Origin: Rhodococcus sp. W8901
GTDB taxonomy: Bacteria; Actinomycetota; Actinomycetes; Mycobacteriales; Mycobacteriaceae
Assembly (NCBI RefSeq): GCF_013348805.1
Contig: NZ_CP054690.1
Coordinates: forward strand, 4,402,001-4,466,000
Reading direction: 5' to 3'
Length of the DNA: 64,000 bases
The number at the start of each line of letters is the position of its first letter. Positions within the stretch are counted from its first letter, which is position 1. Shown one piece after another: positions 40,401 through 49,238 of this stretch. The notes beneath the pieces were generated by a model. That model made no database searches, was not told the DNA's origin, and saw nothing but the letters and a program-made list of their open reading frames with translations. Made by a program: the position numbers and the translations under genes.

Positions 40401-40661
40401 TTACTTCCTCCGGGCGGCGATCGCCGTGTAGCCGAGGGCCAGCACGGCCGCTGCGGCGATGCTGATCACCCAACGCCACCAATCGATTCCGGGTGTGTCG
40501 GTGCCTCCCAGGGCACCCCACAGCCAGTATCCGATGAGCGCTCCGGCGATGCCGATCACCACCGTGATGATCCATCCCATCGGCTGCTTGCCAGGAAGAA
40601 CAAGCCGCGCCAGCACACCGATGACTGCGCCGAAGATGATCGTGCCGATGATCTCGCCCAT
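40401..40661 (-). CDS. GlsB/YeaQ/YmgE-family small membrane protein
   Basis: An 86-residue protein with three hydrophobic segments: IGTIIFGAVIGVLARLVLPG, the MGWIITVVIGIAGALIGYWLW stretch, and WRWVISIAAAAVLALGYTAIA. The GxxIGxLARLxxPGxxxxG pattern is that of the transglycosylase-associated / GlsB stress-response family. ATG at 40661 has an excellent GGAAGGAG site; the longer frame upstream is not needed. It ends 16 bases from the stop of the convergent tetR gene. Function in the family is poorly defined (envelope stress association). Confidence 0.88.
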   Translation of the reverse strand: MGEIIGTIIFGAVIGVLARLVLPGKQPMGWIITVVIGIAGALIGYWLWGALGGTDTPGIDWWRWVISIAAAAVLALGYTAIAARRK

Positions 40662-40707
40662 GACTGGCTCCTTCCGTCCGCCCCCGCCACGCGCGGAACA
40701 CGCCCCC

Positions 40708-40745
40708 GCCCTGGCTCGAAGGTACGACCTCCGTCGAGCCAGGGC
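40708..40745 (-). terminator. Terminator downstream of the NDMA-type alcohol dehydrogenase
   Basis: Perfect 12-bp arms GCCCTGGCTCGA (40708-40719) and TCGAGCCAGGGC (40734-40745) flank a 14-base loop. The hairpin begins 34 bases beyond the leftward stop at 40779 and there is no clear T-run, as is common in high-GC actinobacteria. Confidence 0.7.
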
Positions 40746-40778
40746 AGGGCATTGCACAAATCGTTGCGTGAGCGCGCC

Positions 40779-41891
40779 CTACGGCGCGTGCATGATGACG
40801 CCGCGGATGTTCTTGCCGTCCCGAAGGTCCTGGTAGCCCTGGTTGACATCTTCGAGTGAGTAGCGAGTGGTGACCAGTTCGTCGAGCGCGAGCTGGCCGG
40901 CGTCGTACAGGCGGAGCAGCCGGACGATGTCGTACTGCGGGTTGGCGGAGCCGAACAGCGTGCCCTTGATCGTCTTCTCGTTGAGCGTCAGATCGGTGCC
41001 CGAGACGTGGACGGTGAGCTTCGTCGGATCCGCGAGACCGGTGATGACGACGGTGCCGCCCTTGCCGATCACGGCGGTCGCCGCGGAGACGACGTCCTCG
41101 TCGACGGTGCCGACCAGGATCAGGGCGGCGTCGGCGCCCTGCCCCCAGCTGAGCTCGTTGACCTTCTCGGCAGCCTCGGCCGCGGACGCGTATGCGTGGC
41201 TCGCCCCGAACTTCAGTGCCGTCTCGCGCTTGAAATCGACCGGGTCGACCACGACCACGTACTTGGCACCGGAGTGCACCGCGCCCTGGACCGCGTTGAT
41301 ACCCAGGCCACCGACGCCGTAGATCACGACGATGTCGCCGGCGCGGACGTCGCCCGCATAGACCGCGGTCCCCCATCCGGACGGGACACCGCACCCGACG
41401 AGGACGGCGGTCTCGAGCGGCAGCCACTCGTCGACCTTGACGACCGAGTGCTGCGAGATGGTGGCGCGTTCGGCGAACGTGCCGAGCATGCACATGGCGC
41501 CGAAGTCCTTTCCGCCCGAATGGAAGCGGAAGGAGCCGTCGGGCATCGAGCCCTCGAGGATCGTCGCGCCCATGTCGCACAGGTTCTGCCGCCCGGTGGC
41601 GCAGTAGCGGCACGTGCCGCAGTTGGGGATGAAGCTGCACACCACGTGATCGCCGGGCTTGACCTTGGTGACGCCGGGGCCGACCTCCTCGACGATGCCG
41701 GAGCCCTCGTGCCCGCCCACGATGGGATAGCGCGGTGGCAGGTCACCGTCGGTGAGGTGCAGGTCCGAATGGCACAGTCCGGCGGCGGTGTACTTGATCA
41801 GGACCTCGCCGGGACCGGGACCGTCCAGGTCGAGTTCCATGATCTCGAACGGCTTTCCGGCCTCGAGCAGAACGGCGGCCTTGGTCTTCAT
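40779..41891 (-). CDS. NDMA-dependent (nicotinoprotein) zinc alcohol dehydrogenase
   Basis: A 370-residue medium-chain dehydrogenase. Catalytic-zinc residues lie in GLCHSDLHLTDGD and GGHEGSGIVEEVG; structural-zinc cysteines are in NCGTCRYCATGRQNLCD; the nucleotide fold is VVIYGVGGLGINAVQGA. FHSGGKDFGAMCMLGTFAERA and the overall length match the family of nicotinoprotein alcohol dehydrogenases assayed with the artificial acceptor NDMA. These hold NAD tightly and are thought to pass electrons to mycofactocin, whose distal biosynthesis genes lie at 58-62 kb. ATG at 41891 has AGGAGA upstream. It lies 47 bases after the aldehyde dehydrogenase gene, so the pair would oxidise an alcohol to a carboxylic acid. 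Confidence 0.9.
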   Translation of the reverse strand: MKTKAAVLLEAGKPFEIMELDLDGPGPGEVLIKYTAAGLCHSDLHLTDGDLPPRYPIVGGHEGSGIVEEVGPGVTKVKPGDHVVCSFIPNCGTCRYCATGRQNLCDMGATILEGSMPDGSFRFHSGGKDFGAMCMLGTFAERATISQHSVVKVDEWLPLETAVLVGCGVPSGWGTAVYAGDVRAGDIVVIYGVGGLGINAVQGAVHSGAKYVVVVDPVDFKRETALKFGASHAYASAAEAAEKVNELSWGQGADAALILVGTVDEDVVSAATAVIGKGGTVVITGLADPTKLTVHVSGTDLTLNEKTIKGTLFGSANPQYDIVRLLRLYDAGQLALDELVTTRYSLEDVNQGYQDLRDGKNIRGVIMHAP

Positions 41892-41938
41892 GGGTTCTCC
41901 TTGATCGATGTCGGTGTCGTTGTGAGAGGTTGCTGCCG

Positions 41939-43438
41939 TCAGAGCGCGATGTTGACGGCCTTGGTCTGGGTGAAGGCGTCGATGCCCGACGCGCCCAGTT
42001 CGCGTCCCCAGCCGGACTGCTTGTAGCCGCCGAACGGCATCGCGGTGTCGAAGCCGTTGTACTGGTTGACCCACACCGAACCCGCCTTCAGCCGGCGCGC
42101 GGTGCGGTGCGCCTTGGAGATGTCCCGGGTCCAGATTCCGGCGGCGAGTCCGTAGATGGAGTCGTTGGCGGCGGTGACGATGCCCTCGTCCGCATCGAAC
42201 GGCATCGCCGCGACGACCGGTCCGAAGATCTCCTCGCGGACGACACTGAAATCGGGCTCGACGTCGACCAGGACGGTCGGCTCGACGAAGTAGCCCGTCT
42301 CGCCCCAGCGCTTGCCGCCGGTCAGCGCGCGGGCGCCGTCCGCGAGGCCGTCGCGCAGGTAGCCGGTGACGCGGTCGAACTGTTCCTGCGACACGAGCGG
42401 CCCCAGTTCGGTGGTGGGGTCGAGCCCGGGACCGATCTTGACCTTGCTCGCGGCGTCGGCGACGGCCTCGGTGAAACGCTCGAAGATGCTGTCCTCGACG
42501 TACAGGCGGGTGCCGGCGACGCAGCACTGACCGTGGTTGAACAGCCAGGCGTTGAGCGAACCCGCCACGGCCGCATCGAAGTCCGCATCGGCGAACACGA
42601 TGTTGGGGCTCTTGCCGCCGAGCTCGAGGGAGACCTTCTTGAGGTTGCCCCTGGCGGCGTCGACGATCTTCTTGCCCACCTCCGTGGAACCGGTGAAGGC
42701 GATCTTGTCGACGTCGTCGTGCGCGGACAGCGCGGCGCCGGCATCACCGAAGCCGGGCACGATGTTGACGACGCCGGGCGGGAATCCGGCCTCCTCGAAG
42801 ATCTCGGCCAGCATGAGCGCGGTGAGCGGGGTCTGCTCGGCGGGCTTGAGGATGACGGTATTGCCGGCGGCGAGTGCGGGCGCGAGCTTCCACGACGCCA
42901 TCAGCAGCGGGAAGTTCCACGGAACGATCAGCCCGCACACCCCGACGGGCTCGCGCAACGTGTACGCGTGGAATTCGCCGCCGGGTACGAACGGCATCGA
43001 CACGTTGACCGTGCTGCCCTCGATCTTGGTGGCCCAGCCTGCGTAGTAGCGGAATACGTCCGCTGCCCAGGCGACGTCGACGGCGGACGCGATCGCGACG
43101 GACTTGCCGTTGTCGAGCGCCTCGAGCTGACCGAACTCGGAGGCCCGTTCGGTGAGCAGATCCCCCACCCGCCAGATCAGCCGCTCCCGCTCGTTGGGCT
43201 TCATCGACGCCCACGGCCCCTCGTCGAACGCGCGACGCGCTGCCTGGACGGCGCGGTCGATGTCGGCCGCCTCGCCGTACGCGACATCGGCGAGGCGATC
43301 ACCAGTCGCGGGATCGTGCGTCACGAACGTGCGGCCCGACGCCGCGTCGACGAACTCGCCGCCGATGTATAGCTGCTTGGTGCCGGAGAGAAACTCGCGA
43401 ACTCGCGGTGAAACCGCCTGCTCGGCAACGACAGTCAT
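41939..43438 (-). CDS. NAD-dependent aldehyde dehydrogenase
   Basis: A 499-residue [26 protein letters not shown] and GSTEVGK form the cofactor site; the general base is in [12 protein letters not shown]; the catalytic Cys is in FNHGQCCVAGTRLY; and EEIFGPVV and [13 protein letters not shown] are near the end. ATG at 43438 has AGGAGG upstream; the longer upstream frame is unsupported. It is the promoter-proximal gene of an aldehyde-alcohol dehydrogenase pair. A CRP-like site (43462-43477) and a TGTTC-N7-GGACA palindrome (43509-43525) lie just upstream, downstream of the AcoR-like regulator gene. Confidence 0.93.
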   Translation of the reverse strand: MTVVAEQAVSPRVREFLSGTKQLYIGGEFVDAASGRTFVTHDPATGDRLADVAYGEAADIDRAVQAARRAFDEGPWASMKPNERERLIWRVGDLLTERASEFGQLEALDNGKSVAIASAVDVAWAADVFRYYAGWATKIEGSTVNVSMPFVPGGEFHAYTLREPVGVCGLIVPWNFPLLMASWKLAPALAAGNTVILKPAEQTPLTALMLAEIFEEAGFPPGVVNIVPGFGDAGAALSAHDDVDKIAFTGSTEVGKKIVDAARGNLKKVSLELGGKSPNIVFADADFDAAVAGSLNAWLFNHGQCCVAGTRLYVEDSIFERFTEAVADAASKVKIGPGLDPTTELGPLVSQEQFDRVTGYLRDGLADGARALTGGKRWGETGYFVEPTVLVDVEPDFSVVREEIFGPVVAAMPFDADEGIVTAANDSIYGLAAGIWTRDISKAHRTARRLKAGSVWVNQYNGFDTAMPFGGYKQSGWGRELGASGIDAFTQTKAVNIAL

Positions 43439-43461
43439 GCTCGAACCTCCTGAATCTGGCG

Positions 43462-43477
43462 TGTGACGTGCAACACA
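43462..43477. promoter_or_regulatory. CRP/GlxR-like site upstream of aldehyde dehydrogenase
   Basis: TGTGACGTGCAACACA matches the CRP-type consensus TGTGA-N6-TCACA at all arm positions but one (A for T). It is 24 bases upstream of the ATG at 43438. The same A substitution occurs in the sites at 46979 and 55186. Confidence 0.5.
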
Positions 43478-43508
43478 GCCATCGTGCTTCGGGAGGGCGA
43501 TCGTCAAC

Positions 43509-43525
43509 TGTTCAAGCTTTGGACA
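43509..43525. promoter_or_regulatory. TGTTC-N7-GGACA palindrome, candidate activator site
   Basis: TGTTCAAGCTTTGGACA is a nearly perfect 17-bp dyad 71 bases upstream of the aldehyde dehydrogenase start. It shares the flank CAAC and the arm geometry with the palindrome at 47020-47036. A Fis-type helix-turn-helix regulator is encoded next door (43545-45197) and is the obvious candidate to bind it. Confidence 0.55.
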
Positions 43526-43544
43526 GCGCGCGTGGGGCACACCG

Positions 43545-45197
43545 TCAGACGGTGATGTCCAGCGCGCGGATGCGGCTGTAGAGCGTGGTGCGGCTGATCC
43601 CGAGGCGGGCCGCAGCGTGCACCTTGTTACCGCCGCTCTCGTTCAGCGCTTCGACGATCGCGTCGCGTTCGGCCCGCTCCCGGCCGCCGAGTCGCGCCAC
43701 CTTGCCCGACGCTCGGTAATCCTCGGGGAGGTCCAGGGCCCGGATCGGGGTGCCGTCCAGCTTGTCGGGAAGGCCCGCGAGCACGGCGCGAAGTTCGACG
43801 AGGTTGCCCGGCCACGTGTGCTCGGACAGCGCCGCCAGCGCGCTCGGCCCCACCCGGAGATCCGCGCGGCCGAGCTCGCCCGCGAGCGCCGCGACCAGGC
43901 GGTCGAGCTCCCGGATCCGCTGCCGCAGAGCTGGAATCGCGACCTGGGCACCGCACCGCGCGAGCAGATCCCGCACGGCCGGTTGCCCGCCGTCGACCGG
44001 GTCGCTCGTGAGCACGATCCGCGGGCCGCTCGGGTTCGCCACGAGGGACGCGACCAACGCCAGTACCGGTTCGGGCGCCAGGTGCACGTGCTCGATCAGA
44101 ACGAACGCGGGGTCGCGCGCGACGACCGCGAGCAGGCTCGCCGACCACTCGTGTTCTCCCTGGCCGACGATCTGGGCCGCATCGACCACCTCGAGCACGT
44201 TGACGGCGCCGTCGACGAACTGCCGCGCCGCCCACGTCCGACCGCTGCCCGGCTCGCCGACGAGGGCGAGTGAACCGGTGCCGGAACGTAACTCGCGCAG
44301 CCGGCGCCGCAGTCGCGACGTCGCGTCCTGCGGGGTCGCGGTGCGCCGCACCGGCGTCCTTGTGTCGCCGATGTCGAGCAGGAACAGCGCTCCGCTGTCG
44401 GCGCCGGCGACCCGGTCGATCCGCAGTCCGGTACTCCCGCCCGCGGACAGCACGAAGTCCAGCGTCCGGGTCTCCCCCGCCGGGACATCCGCGGCGAGCG
44501 CACACAGCGCGGCATGGTCGCTCGGCCCGAGCATCTCGACGGCCGCCTTGTTGGTGAGCATGATGTCCTGCCCCATCGCCGCGACCGCGAGTCCGCGCTG
44601 CCGCGCCGCGCGCTGGAAGGCGTCCACCACGCGGCGGTCCGACTCGCGCGCCCCCTCGAGCAACCGGGCCTCGATGTCCCCGGCCGCACGGGCCAGGAAC
44701 GGCGCGAACAGCGGGTTCGCGGTCTTCTCGGTCGCGGTGATGTCGAGGATGCCCTCGATCCGGCGGGTCACGGGGTGGACGATCGGGTGCCCGTAACAAC
44801 TGAACTGGCGGAACGACTCGAGGAAGTGCTCGTGCCCGTGGACCACGAGGCCCTGGCGCACCTCGAGCGGCGTGCCGAGCGCGTTGGTGCCGTAGTTCTC
44901 CTCGCTGAGCACGACGCCGGGCAGCACCCCGACGCCCTCCATCGCGAACCGCATCGCATCGGAGTCGAACACGCGGGACACGACACGGCAGTCCCGGTCC
45001 ACGAGCAGGATTCCGCATCCCGTCCCCGACAGTTGCACCCCGATCTCGTCGAGGACCGGGCGGGCCGCCCGCAGCAGTCGGCCCGCCGAGTCCGACGGGT
45101 CGAGCAGCGCCGGTTCGGGCACCCGGGCGGGGTCGATTCCGCTGAGCTTCGAACGCTTCCAGGATAATTCGATCTCCGGCCGTAAACCGTGCACCAC
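43545..45197 (-). CDS. AcoR-like regulator: GAF + degenerate AAA+ + Fis-type HTH
   Basis: A 550-residue protein built like NtrC-family activators. Residues ~45-180 are a GAF-type sensor (GCGILLVDRDCRVVSRVFDSD, LSEENYGTNALGT, HPVTRRIEGILDIT). Residues ~300-470 are an AAA+-like domain with a P-loop-like LVGEPGSGRTWAARQF near 312 and a WPGNLVELRAVL segment. The C-terminus is a Fis helix-turn-helix (NKVHAAARLGISRTTLYSRIRAL). The GAFTGA loop that contacts sigma-54 is absent, and a canonical Walker B DE is not seen. Actinobacteria generally lack sigma-54, so it probably activates another sigma factor. GTG at 45197 follows GGAGGAAG. Neighbouring alcohol, aldehyde and acyl-CoA genes are its likely targets. 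Confidence 0.88.
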   Translation of the reverse strand: MVHGLRPEIELSWKRSKLSGIDPARVPEPALLDPSDSAGRLLRAARPVLDEIGVQLSGTGCGILLVDRDCRVVSRVFDSDAMRFAMEGVGVLPGVVLSEENYGTNALGTPLEVRQGLVVHGHEHFLESFRQFSCYGHPIVHPVTRRIEGILDITATEKTANPLFAPFLARAAGDIEARLLEGARESDRRVVDAFQRAARQRGLAVAAMGQDIMLTNKAAVEMLGPSDHAALCALAADVPAGETRTLDFVLSAGGSTGLRIDRVAGADSGALFLLDIGDTRTPVRRTATPQDATSRLRRRLRELRSGTGSLALVGEPGSGRTWAARQFVDGAVNVLEVVDAAQIVGQGEHEWSASLLAVVARDPAFVLIEHVHLAPEPVLALVASLVANPSGPRIVLTSDPVDGGQPAVRDLLARCGAQVAIPALRQRIRELDRLVAALAGELGRADLRVGPSALAALSEHTWPGNLVELRAVLAGLPDKLDGTPIRALDLPEDYRASGKVARLGGRERAERDAIVEALNESGGNKVHAAARLGISRTTLYSRIRALDITV

Positions 45198-45212
45198 TGC
45201 TACTTCCTCCGA

Positions 45213-46898
45213 TCAGACGCGATCGATCAGTTCGAGCGACAGCTCCCGCATCTCCACCTTGCGGATCTTCCCGGTGACCGTCATCGGGAACTCGTCGACG
45301 AGGTGGACGTACCGCGGGATCTTGTAATGTGCCAGGCGTCCGGTACAGAACGCCCGGATCTTCTCCGCGTCGAGCGGTTCGGCACCGTCGCGCAGCCGGA
45401 CCCACACCATCAGTTCCTCACCGTACTTCGGATCGGGCACCCCGATCACCTGCGCGTCGAGGATGTCGGGATGGGTGTAGAGGAACTCCTCGATCTCGCG
45501 CGGGTAGACGTTCTCGCCGCCGCGGATCACCATGTCCTTGATCCGGCCGGTGATCGCGACGTAGCCGTCCGCGTCCATCACCCCGATATCGCCGGTGTGC
45601 ATCCAGCGTGCGGGATCGATTGGCCCCAGCTTGTATGGTCGCTCCGCAGGCTCCGCTCCTGCGGTCATCTCCGGGTTCTGCCAGTAGCCCAGCATCACCG
45701 AGTATCCGCGCGTGCACAGCTCGCCGGGTTCTCCGCGCGGCACCGTCAGCCCCGTCGCCGGGTCGACGATCTTGACCTCGAGATGCGGGCCGACCCGGCC
45801 GACGGTGGAGACCCGCTGGTCGATGCTGTCGTCGCGACGGGTCTGCAGCGACACCGGTGACGTCTCCGTCATGCCGTAGCAGATCGACACCTCCGCCATG
45901 CCCATCCGCTCGATGACCTGCTTCATCACCTCGACCGGGCACGGCGAACCCGCCATGATCCCGGTGCGCAGGCTCGACAGGTCGTAGGACTCGAAGTGCG
46001 GGTCGGCGAGTTCGGCGATGAACATCGTCGGCACGCCGTACAGCGACGTGCACCGCTCGGCCTGTACCGCCGCCAGTGTTGCAGCCGGGTCGAACGCCGG
46101 TCCGGGGATCACCATCGCGGCGCCGTGGCTGGTGCACGCGAGGTTTCCCATCACCATGCCGAAGCAGTGGTAGAAGGGCACCGGGATGCACACCCGGTCG
46201 CGCTCGGTGTAGCCGCACAGTTCACCGACGAAGTAGCCGTTGTTGAGGATGTTGTGGTGACTGAGCGTTGCACCCTTCGGGAATCCCGTTGTCCCGGAGG
46301 TGTACTGGATATTGATGGGCTCGTCGGCGGACAGTGCCGCCTGTGCCCGGGCGAGCGTCTCGGGACTGCCGGCGTGTGCGACCCGCCCGTCGGCGACCAG
46401 AGTGTCCCAGTCCGGGCCGCCCAGCAACAGCACATGCTCCAGGCGGGCACACTCTGGCCGGACCTGATCGATCATCGCCGCGTAGTCGGAGGTCTTGAAC
46501 GACGGCGCGGCGACCAACATCCGGATCCCCGCCTGGTTCAGCACGTACTGCAGCTCGTGGGAGCGGTACGCGGGGTTGATGTTGACGAGGATCGCGCCGA
46601 TCTTCGCGGTCGCGTACTGCACCAGGGTCCACTCGGCGCAGTTGGGAGCCCAGATGCCGACGCGGTCGCCCTTCACCACTCCGCGACCGAGCAGCCCCGA
46701 CGCGACCGCGTCCACATCCGCCGCCAGTTCGCTGTAGGTCCATCGTCGTCCCGAACCGCGATCGATCAACGCGTCACGGTCGCCGTGCGCCGCGACCGTG
46801 CGGTCGAAGTTGTCGCCGATGGTGTCGCCCAGCATGGGCGCGTCCCACACTCCCGAGGCGTAGCTCGGCAGGGATCCTGACAGCGAAGTTGTGGTCAT
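45213..46898 (-). CDS. Fatty-acyl-CoA synthetase (FadD35-like)
   Basis: A 561-residue AMP-forming ligase. [22 protein letters not shown] (P-loop), [52 protein letters not shown] and [14 protein letters not shown] (catalytic Lys) are all intact. It activates a carboxylic acid to its CoA thioester; chain length cannot be read. ATG at 46898 has GAGAGGAAA upstream. The gene ends 15 bases before the AcoR-like regulator gene, so the two may share a transcript. Its upstream region carries a CRP-like site and a TGTTC-N7-GAACA palindrome. Confidence 0.92.
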   Translation of the reverse strand: MTTTSLSGSLPSYASGVWDAPMLGDTIGDNFDRTVAAHGDRDALIDRGSGRRWTYSELAADVDAVASGLLGRGVVKGDRVGIWAPNCAEWTLVQYATAKIGAILVNINPAYRSHELQYVLNQAGIRMLVAAPSFKTSDYAAMIDQVRPECARLEHVLLLGGPDWDTLVADGRVAHAGSPETLARAQAALSADEPINIQYTSGTTGFPKGATLSHHNILNNGYFVGELCGYTERDRVCIPVPFYHCFGMVMGNLACTSHGAAMVIPGPAFDPAATLAAVQAERCTSLYGVPTMFIAELADPHFESYDLSSLRTGIMAGSPCPVEVMKQVIERMGMAEVSICYGMTETSPVSLQTRRDDSIDQRVSTVGRVGPHLEVKIVDPATGLTVPRGEPGELCTRGYSVMLGYWQNPEMTAGAEPAERPYKLGPIDPARWMHTGDIGVMDADGYVAITGRIKDMVIRGGENVYPREIEEFLYTHPDILDAQVIGVPDPKYGEELMVWVRLRDGAEPLDAEKIRAFCTGRLAHYKIPRYVHLVDEFPMTVTGKIRKVEMRELSLELIDRV

Positions 46899-46978
46899 CG
46901 CGTTTCCTCTCCGGGCGCCGCCGCGGCGCCCACTGGGGAATCCCGGCGGTGCGGGCTTCCTCAACGTACTCGCTCGAC

Positions 46979-46994
46979 TGTGATGTAGGACATA
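46979..46994. promoter_or_regulatory. CRP/GlxR-like site upstream of the fadD gene
   Basis: TGTGATGTAGGACATA keeps the TGTGA half-site and the central TA of the GlxR consensus TGTGANNTANNTCACA, with two mismatches in the right arm. It is 81 bases upstream of the ATG at 46898. Thirteen of its first 14 bases are identical to the site at 55186. Confidence 0.5.
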
Positions 46995-47019
46995 GTCGAC
47001 TGTCGGGGGTGCCGACAAC

Positions 47020-47036
47020 TGTTCAGAGTTCGAACA
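47020..47036. promoter_or_regulatory. TGTTC-N7-GAACA palindrome, candidate activator site
   Basis: TGTTCAGAGTTCGAACA has perfect 5-bp outer arms and lies 122 bases upstream of the fadD start. With its CAAC flank it matches the palindrome at 43509-43525 in sequence, spacing and orientation, so one protein probably reads both. Confidence 0.55.
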
Positions 47037-47067
47037 CCCCCGACGTCGACCCCGGTCGGGGACCGGT

Positions 47068-48393
47068 TCAGAGCGCGCGGTCCTTCGTCTCGACCAGCGC
47101 CTTGGTGCACACGAAGCTGACGATGCCGAGCACCGCGAGCATGAGGCCGATCGCGAAGCTGCCGAAGGCAGAGGCGAGCGGCGCCGCGATCAGCGGCGGG
47201 ACGGCGCCACCGAGCACGCCGGCCAGGTTGTAGCCGAGTCCGGCGCCGGTGTAGCGGTAGCGGGTGTGGAACATCTCCGGCAGGAGCGCACCACACGGTC
47301 CGTAGGCCATCCCGAAGATCGCGAGCGTGACGCACATCCCGATCACGAAGGCCACCGGGGACCCCGAGTCGAGGAGCGGGAACAGGACCAGCGCCCACCC
47401 GACCGCGAGGACGCAGGACAGCATGATGACCCGGCGGCGGCCGATCCGGTCCGAGTACAGCGCCGAGACGACGATCGCCGCACCGAACACGACGGCGGCG
47501 ACGATGCCGACCACAAGCACGAAGGGGCGGCTGAAGCCGAGGGTCTTGGTTCCGTAGCTGGTGAGGAACGCGGTGCCCATGTAGAAGAACGCGAACAGGG
47601 TCGCGAGCGCGCCCGCCGAGAGCAGGATCTCCTTGGTCTGGTAACGCCACGCGTCGAGGAACGGAAGCGTCCGGGGACCGGCGTCGGCCGCGTCGATCTT
47701 CTGGTTGGCCCGGAACACCGGGGTCTCCTCGATGGCCAGGCGCATGTACAGCCCGATGCCGACGAGCACGATGGAGAACACGAACGGCACCCGCCAGCCC
47801 CACATGAGGAAGGCCTCGTTCGCATCACCGAGCACGGCGCCGGTGATGAGGAACGTGCTGCTCGACAGCACGAAAGCGATCGCCGGGCCCAACTGGGGGA
47901 ACATCGCGTACAAGCCGCGCTTGTCCGGCGGCGCGTACTCGGCGGTGAGCAGAGTTGCGCCCGCCCACTCCCCGCCGACCGCGAAGCCCTGGCCGAATCG
48001 GAGCAGCACGAGGATGATCGGCGCGGCGACACCGATCGTCTCGGCGCCCGGCAGCAGGCCGATGAGGAGCGTCGAGATGCCCATCAGCAACAGGGTCGAG
48101 ACGAGGGTCTTCTTGCGGCCGATCCGGTCACCGTAGTGCCCGAACAACATTGCGCCCACGGGCCGGGCGATGAACGCCACCGCGAAGGTCGCGAACGACG
48201 CGACCGTGCCGGCGGTGGAACCGAGCGCTGGGAAGAACACCGTCGGAAAGACCAGTGCGGCAGCGGTTCCGTAGATGAAGAAGTCGTAGAACTCGATCGT
48301 CGTTCCGATGCAACTCGCGATCGCCACCCTGCCCACGCCGGTGCGCGGAGGTGTGGCGTTCGCCGAGCCGACCGATGGCGACACAGTCGTCAT
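47068..48393 (-). CDS. MFS transporter, metabolite:H+ symporter (MHS) type
   Basis: A 441-residue protein with about 12 hydrophobic helices. [23 protein letters not shown] at the first helix, the loop motif [28 protein letters not shown] in helix 4-5 and YSDRIGRRR in the second half are hallmarks of the MHS family, which imports small organic acids, betaines and similar solutes. ATG at 48393 follows AAGAGGGATCC; a longer frame upstream overlaps palindromic operator-like DNA and is not used. The substrate is unknown; the adjoining ligase gene suggests an acid, and the ethanolamine genes nearby are another possibility. Confidence 0.9.
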   Translation of the reverse strand: MTTVSPSVGSANATPPRTGVGRVAIASCIGTTIEFYDFFIYGTAAALVFPTVFFPALGSTAGTVASFATFAVAFIARPVGAMLFGHYGDRIGRKKTLVSTLLLMGISTLLIGLLPGAETIGVAAPIILVLLRFGQGFAVGGEWAGATLLTAEYAPPDKRGLYAMFPQLGPAIAFVLSSSTFLITGAVLGDANEAFLMWGWRVPFVFSIVLVGIGLYMRLAIEETPVFRANQKIDAADAGPRTLPFLDAWRYQTKEILLSAGALATLFAFFYMGTAFLTSYGTKTLGFSRPFVLVVGIVAAVVFGAAIVVSALYSDRIGRRRVIMLSCVLAVGWALVLFPLLDSGSPVAFVIGMCVTLAIFGMAYGPCGALLPEMFHTRYRYTGAGLGYNLAGVLGGAVPPLIAAPLASAFGSFAIGLMLAVLGIVSFVCTKALVETKDRAL

Positions 48394-48455
48394 GGATCCC
48401 TCTTCTCGAGCCGTGCGCGACGCCCCGATTGGCGTCAGCGACTGCGAGGAAAGGT

Positions 48456-48471
48456 AGTGATCCGGGTCACT
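48456..48471. promoter_or_regulatory. CRP/GlxR-like palindrome upstream of the MFS gene (site 1)
   Basis: AGTGATCCGGGTCACT contains a perfect GTGA-N6-TCAC core and is symmetric in 7 of 8 base pairs. It is 63 bases upstream of the transporter ATG. Confidence 0.55.
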
Positions 48472-48498
48472 GGCCAACTACCCCCGAAAAGGGGGTGG

Positions 48499-48514
48499 AG
48501 TGACGCCTGTCACT
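48499..48514. promoter_or_regulatory. CRP/GlxR-like palindrome upstream of the MFS gene (site 2)
   Basis: AGTGACGCCTGTCACT has perfect 6-bp arms and the same GTGA-N6-TCAC core. It starts 43 bases from site 1 and overlaps the stop codon of the YoaK-like gene. Between the two lies a small CCCCC-GAAAA-GGGGG hairpin (48480-48496) that could end the YoaK transcript. Confidence 0.55.
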
Positions 48515-49166
48515 CAGCCGCCGTCGCCACGGGTGGTCTCCGGGCGATCACCACCGCGAGGATGCCACCCCAGAGCGCCGCGAACCACAGCGCCTCCAGC
48601 CCGACCAACCGGTGCGCGGTGGCCCCAAGGAAGGCGCCGACGACCATCGCCGCCCACAGCAGGAAATGCCGCACCCACCCCCACCGATCCCCGCCGGAGA
48701 ACGCGGTGACCAGGCGCTGCCCCATCTTCACGAGACTGCCGGTCATGTAGGTGAGACTGATACTCACCTCGCCCTCCCGCTCGAACGTAGTGTTCTCCGC
48801 GCCCATCGCGGTGATCATCAGCGAGATCGCGACAGGCGTCCACCCGGCCAGGTGCGCGGTGGCGGCGAGGATCAGCAACATGGTCACGAGCGTCAGGACG
48901 GCCGACCTGTGGCGGATACCGAATCGGCGGCCGGTCACCGATCCGATCATCACACCGACGACGAACAGCGCGACGATCCCGGCGCCGGTCAGCGCGGTGG
49001 TCACCAGACCGTCGGCCGCGGAGACCGAGAGCTTGGTGGAATTGCCGCTCATGAAGGAAACGAAGAATCCGCCGAGCATGATGAAACCCATCGCGTCCAC
49101 GAATCCGGCCAGACCGGAAAGGAATACCGCGACGACGAGCACGCCCCGTGGGTAGTGGACGACCAC
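48510..49166 (-). CDS. YoaK/DUF1275-family membrane protein
   Basis: A 218-residue protein with six or so hydrophobic helices. VAVFLSGLAGFVDAMGFIMLGGFFVSFMSGNSTKL near the N-terminus (the AGxxDAxxFxxLGxxFVSFMSGN signature) and SLTYMTGSLVKMGQRL in the middle identify the DUF1275 family, which has no established biochemical role. The annotated start is GTG at 49166, where GGAGGG lies immediately upstream with no spacer, so the true start may be a few codons later. It probably is a monocistron between two hairpins. Confidence 0.87.
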   Translation of the reverse strand: MVVHYPRGVLVVAVFLSGLAGFVDAMGFIMLGGFFVSFMSGNSTKLSVSAADGLVTTALTGAGIVALFVVGVMIGSVTGRRFGIRHRSAVLTLVTMLLILAATAHLAGWTPVAISLMITAMGAENTTFEREGEVSISLTYMTGSLVKMGQRLVTAFSGGDRWGWVRHFLLWAAMVVGAFLGATAHRLVGLEALWFAALWGGILAVVIARRPPVATAAE

Positions 49167-49179
49167 CCCTCCGACGATA

Positions 49180-49208
49180 AACCCACCCGGGCGGCACCCG
49201 GGTGGGTT
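49180..49208 (-). terminator. Terminator after the ethanolamine cluster's last gene
   Basis: Perfect 12-bp arms AACCCACCCGGG (49180-49191) and CCCGGGTGGGTT (49197-49208) enclose a 5-base loop, 30 bases beyond the leftward stop at 49239. The minus-strand right arm runs into TTTATC, giving a short T-tract. Confidence 0.8.
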
Positions 49209-49238
49209 CGGTCGTCAGTGCGTCGGTACGTCGGTCCG

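Noticed and set aside
48480-48496. CCCCC-GAAAA-GGGGG hairpin as a full terminator
   Set aside because: The stem is only 6 bp and no T-run follows; it is mentioned with the adjacent palindromes but not called as a terminator.
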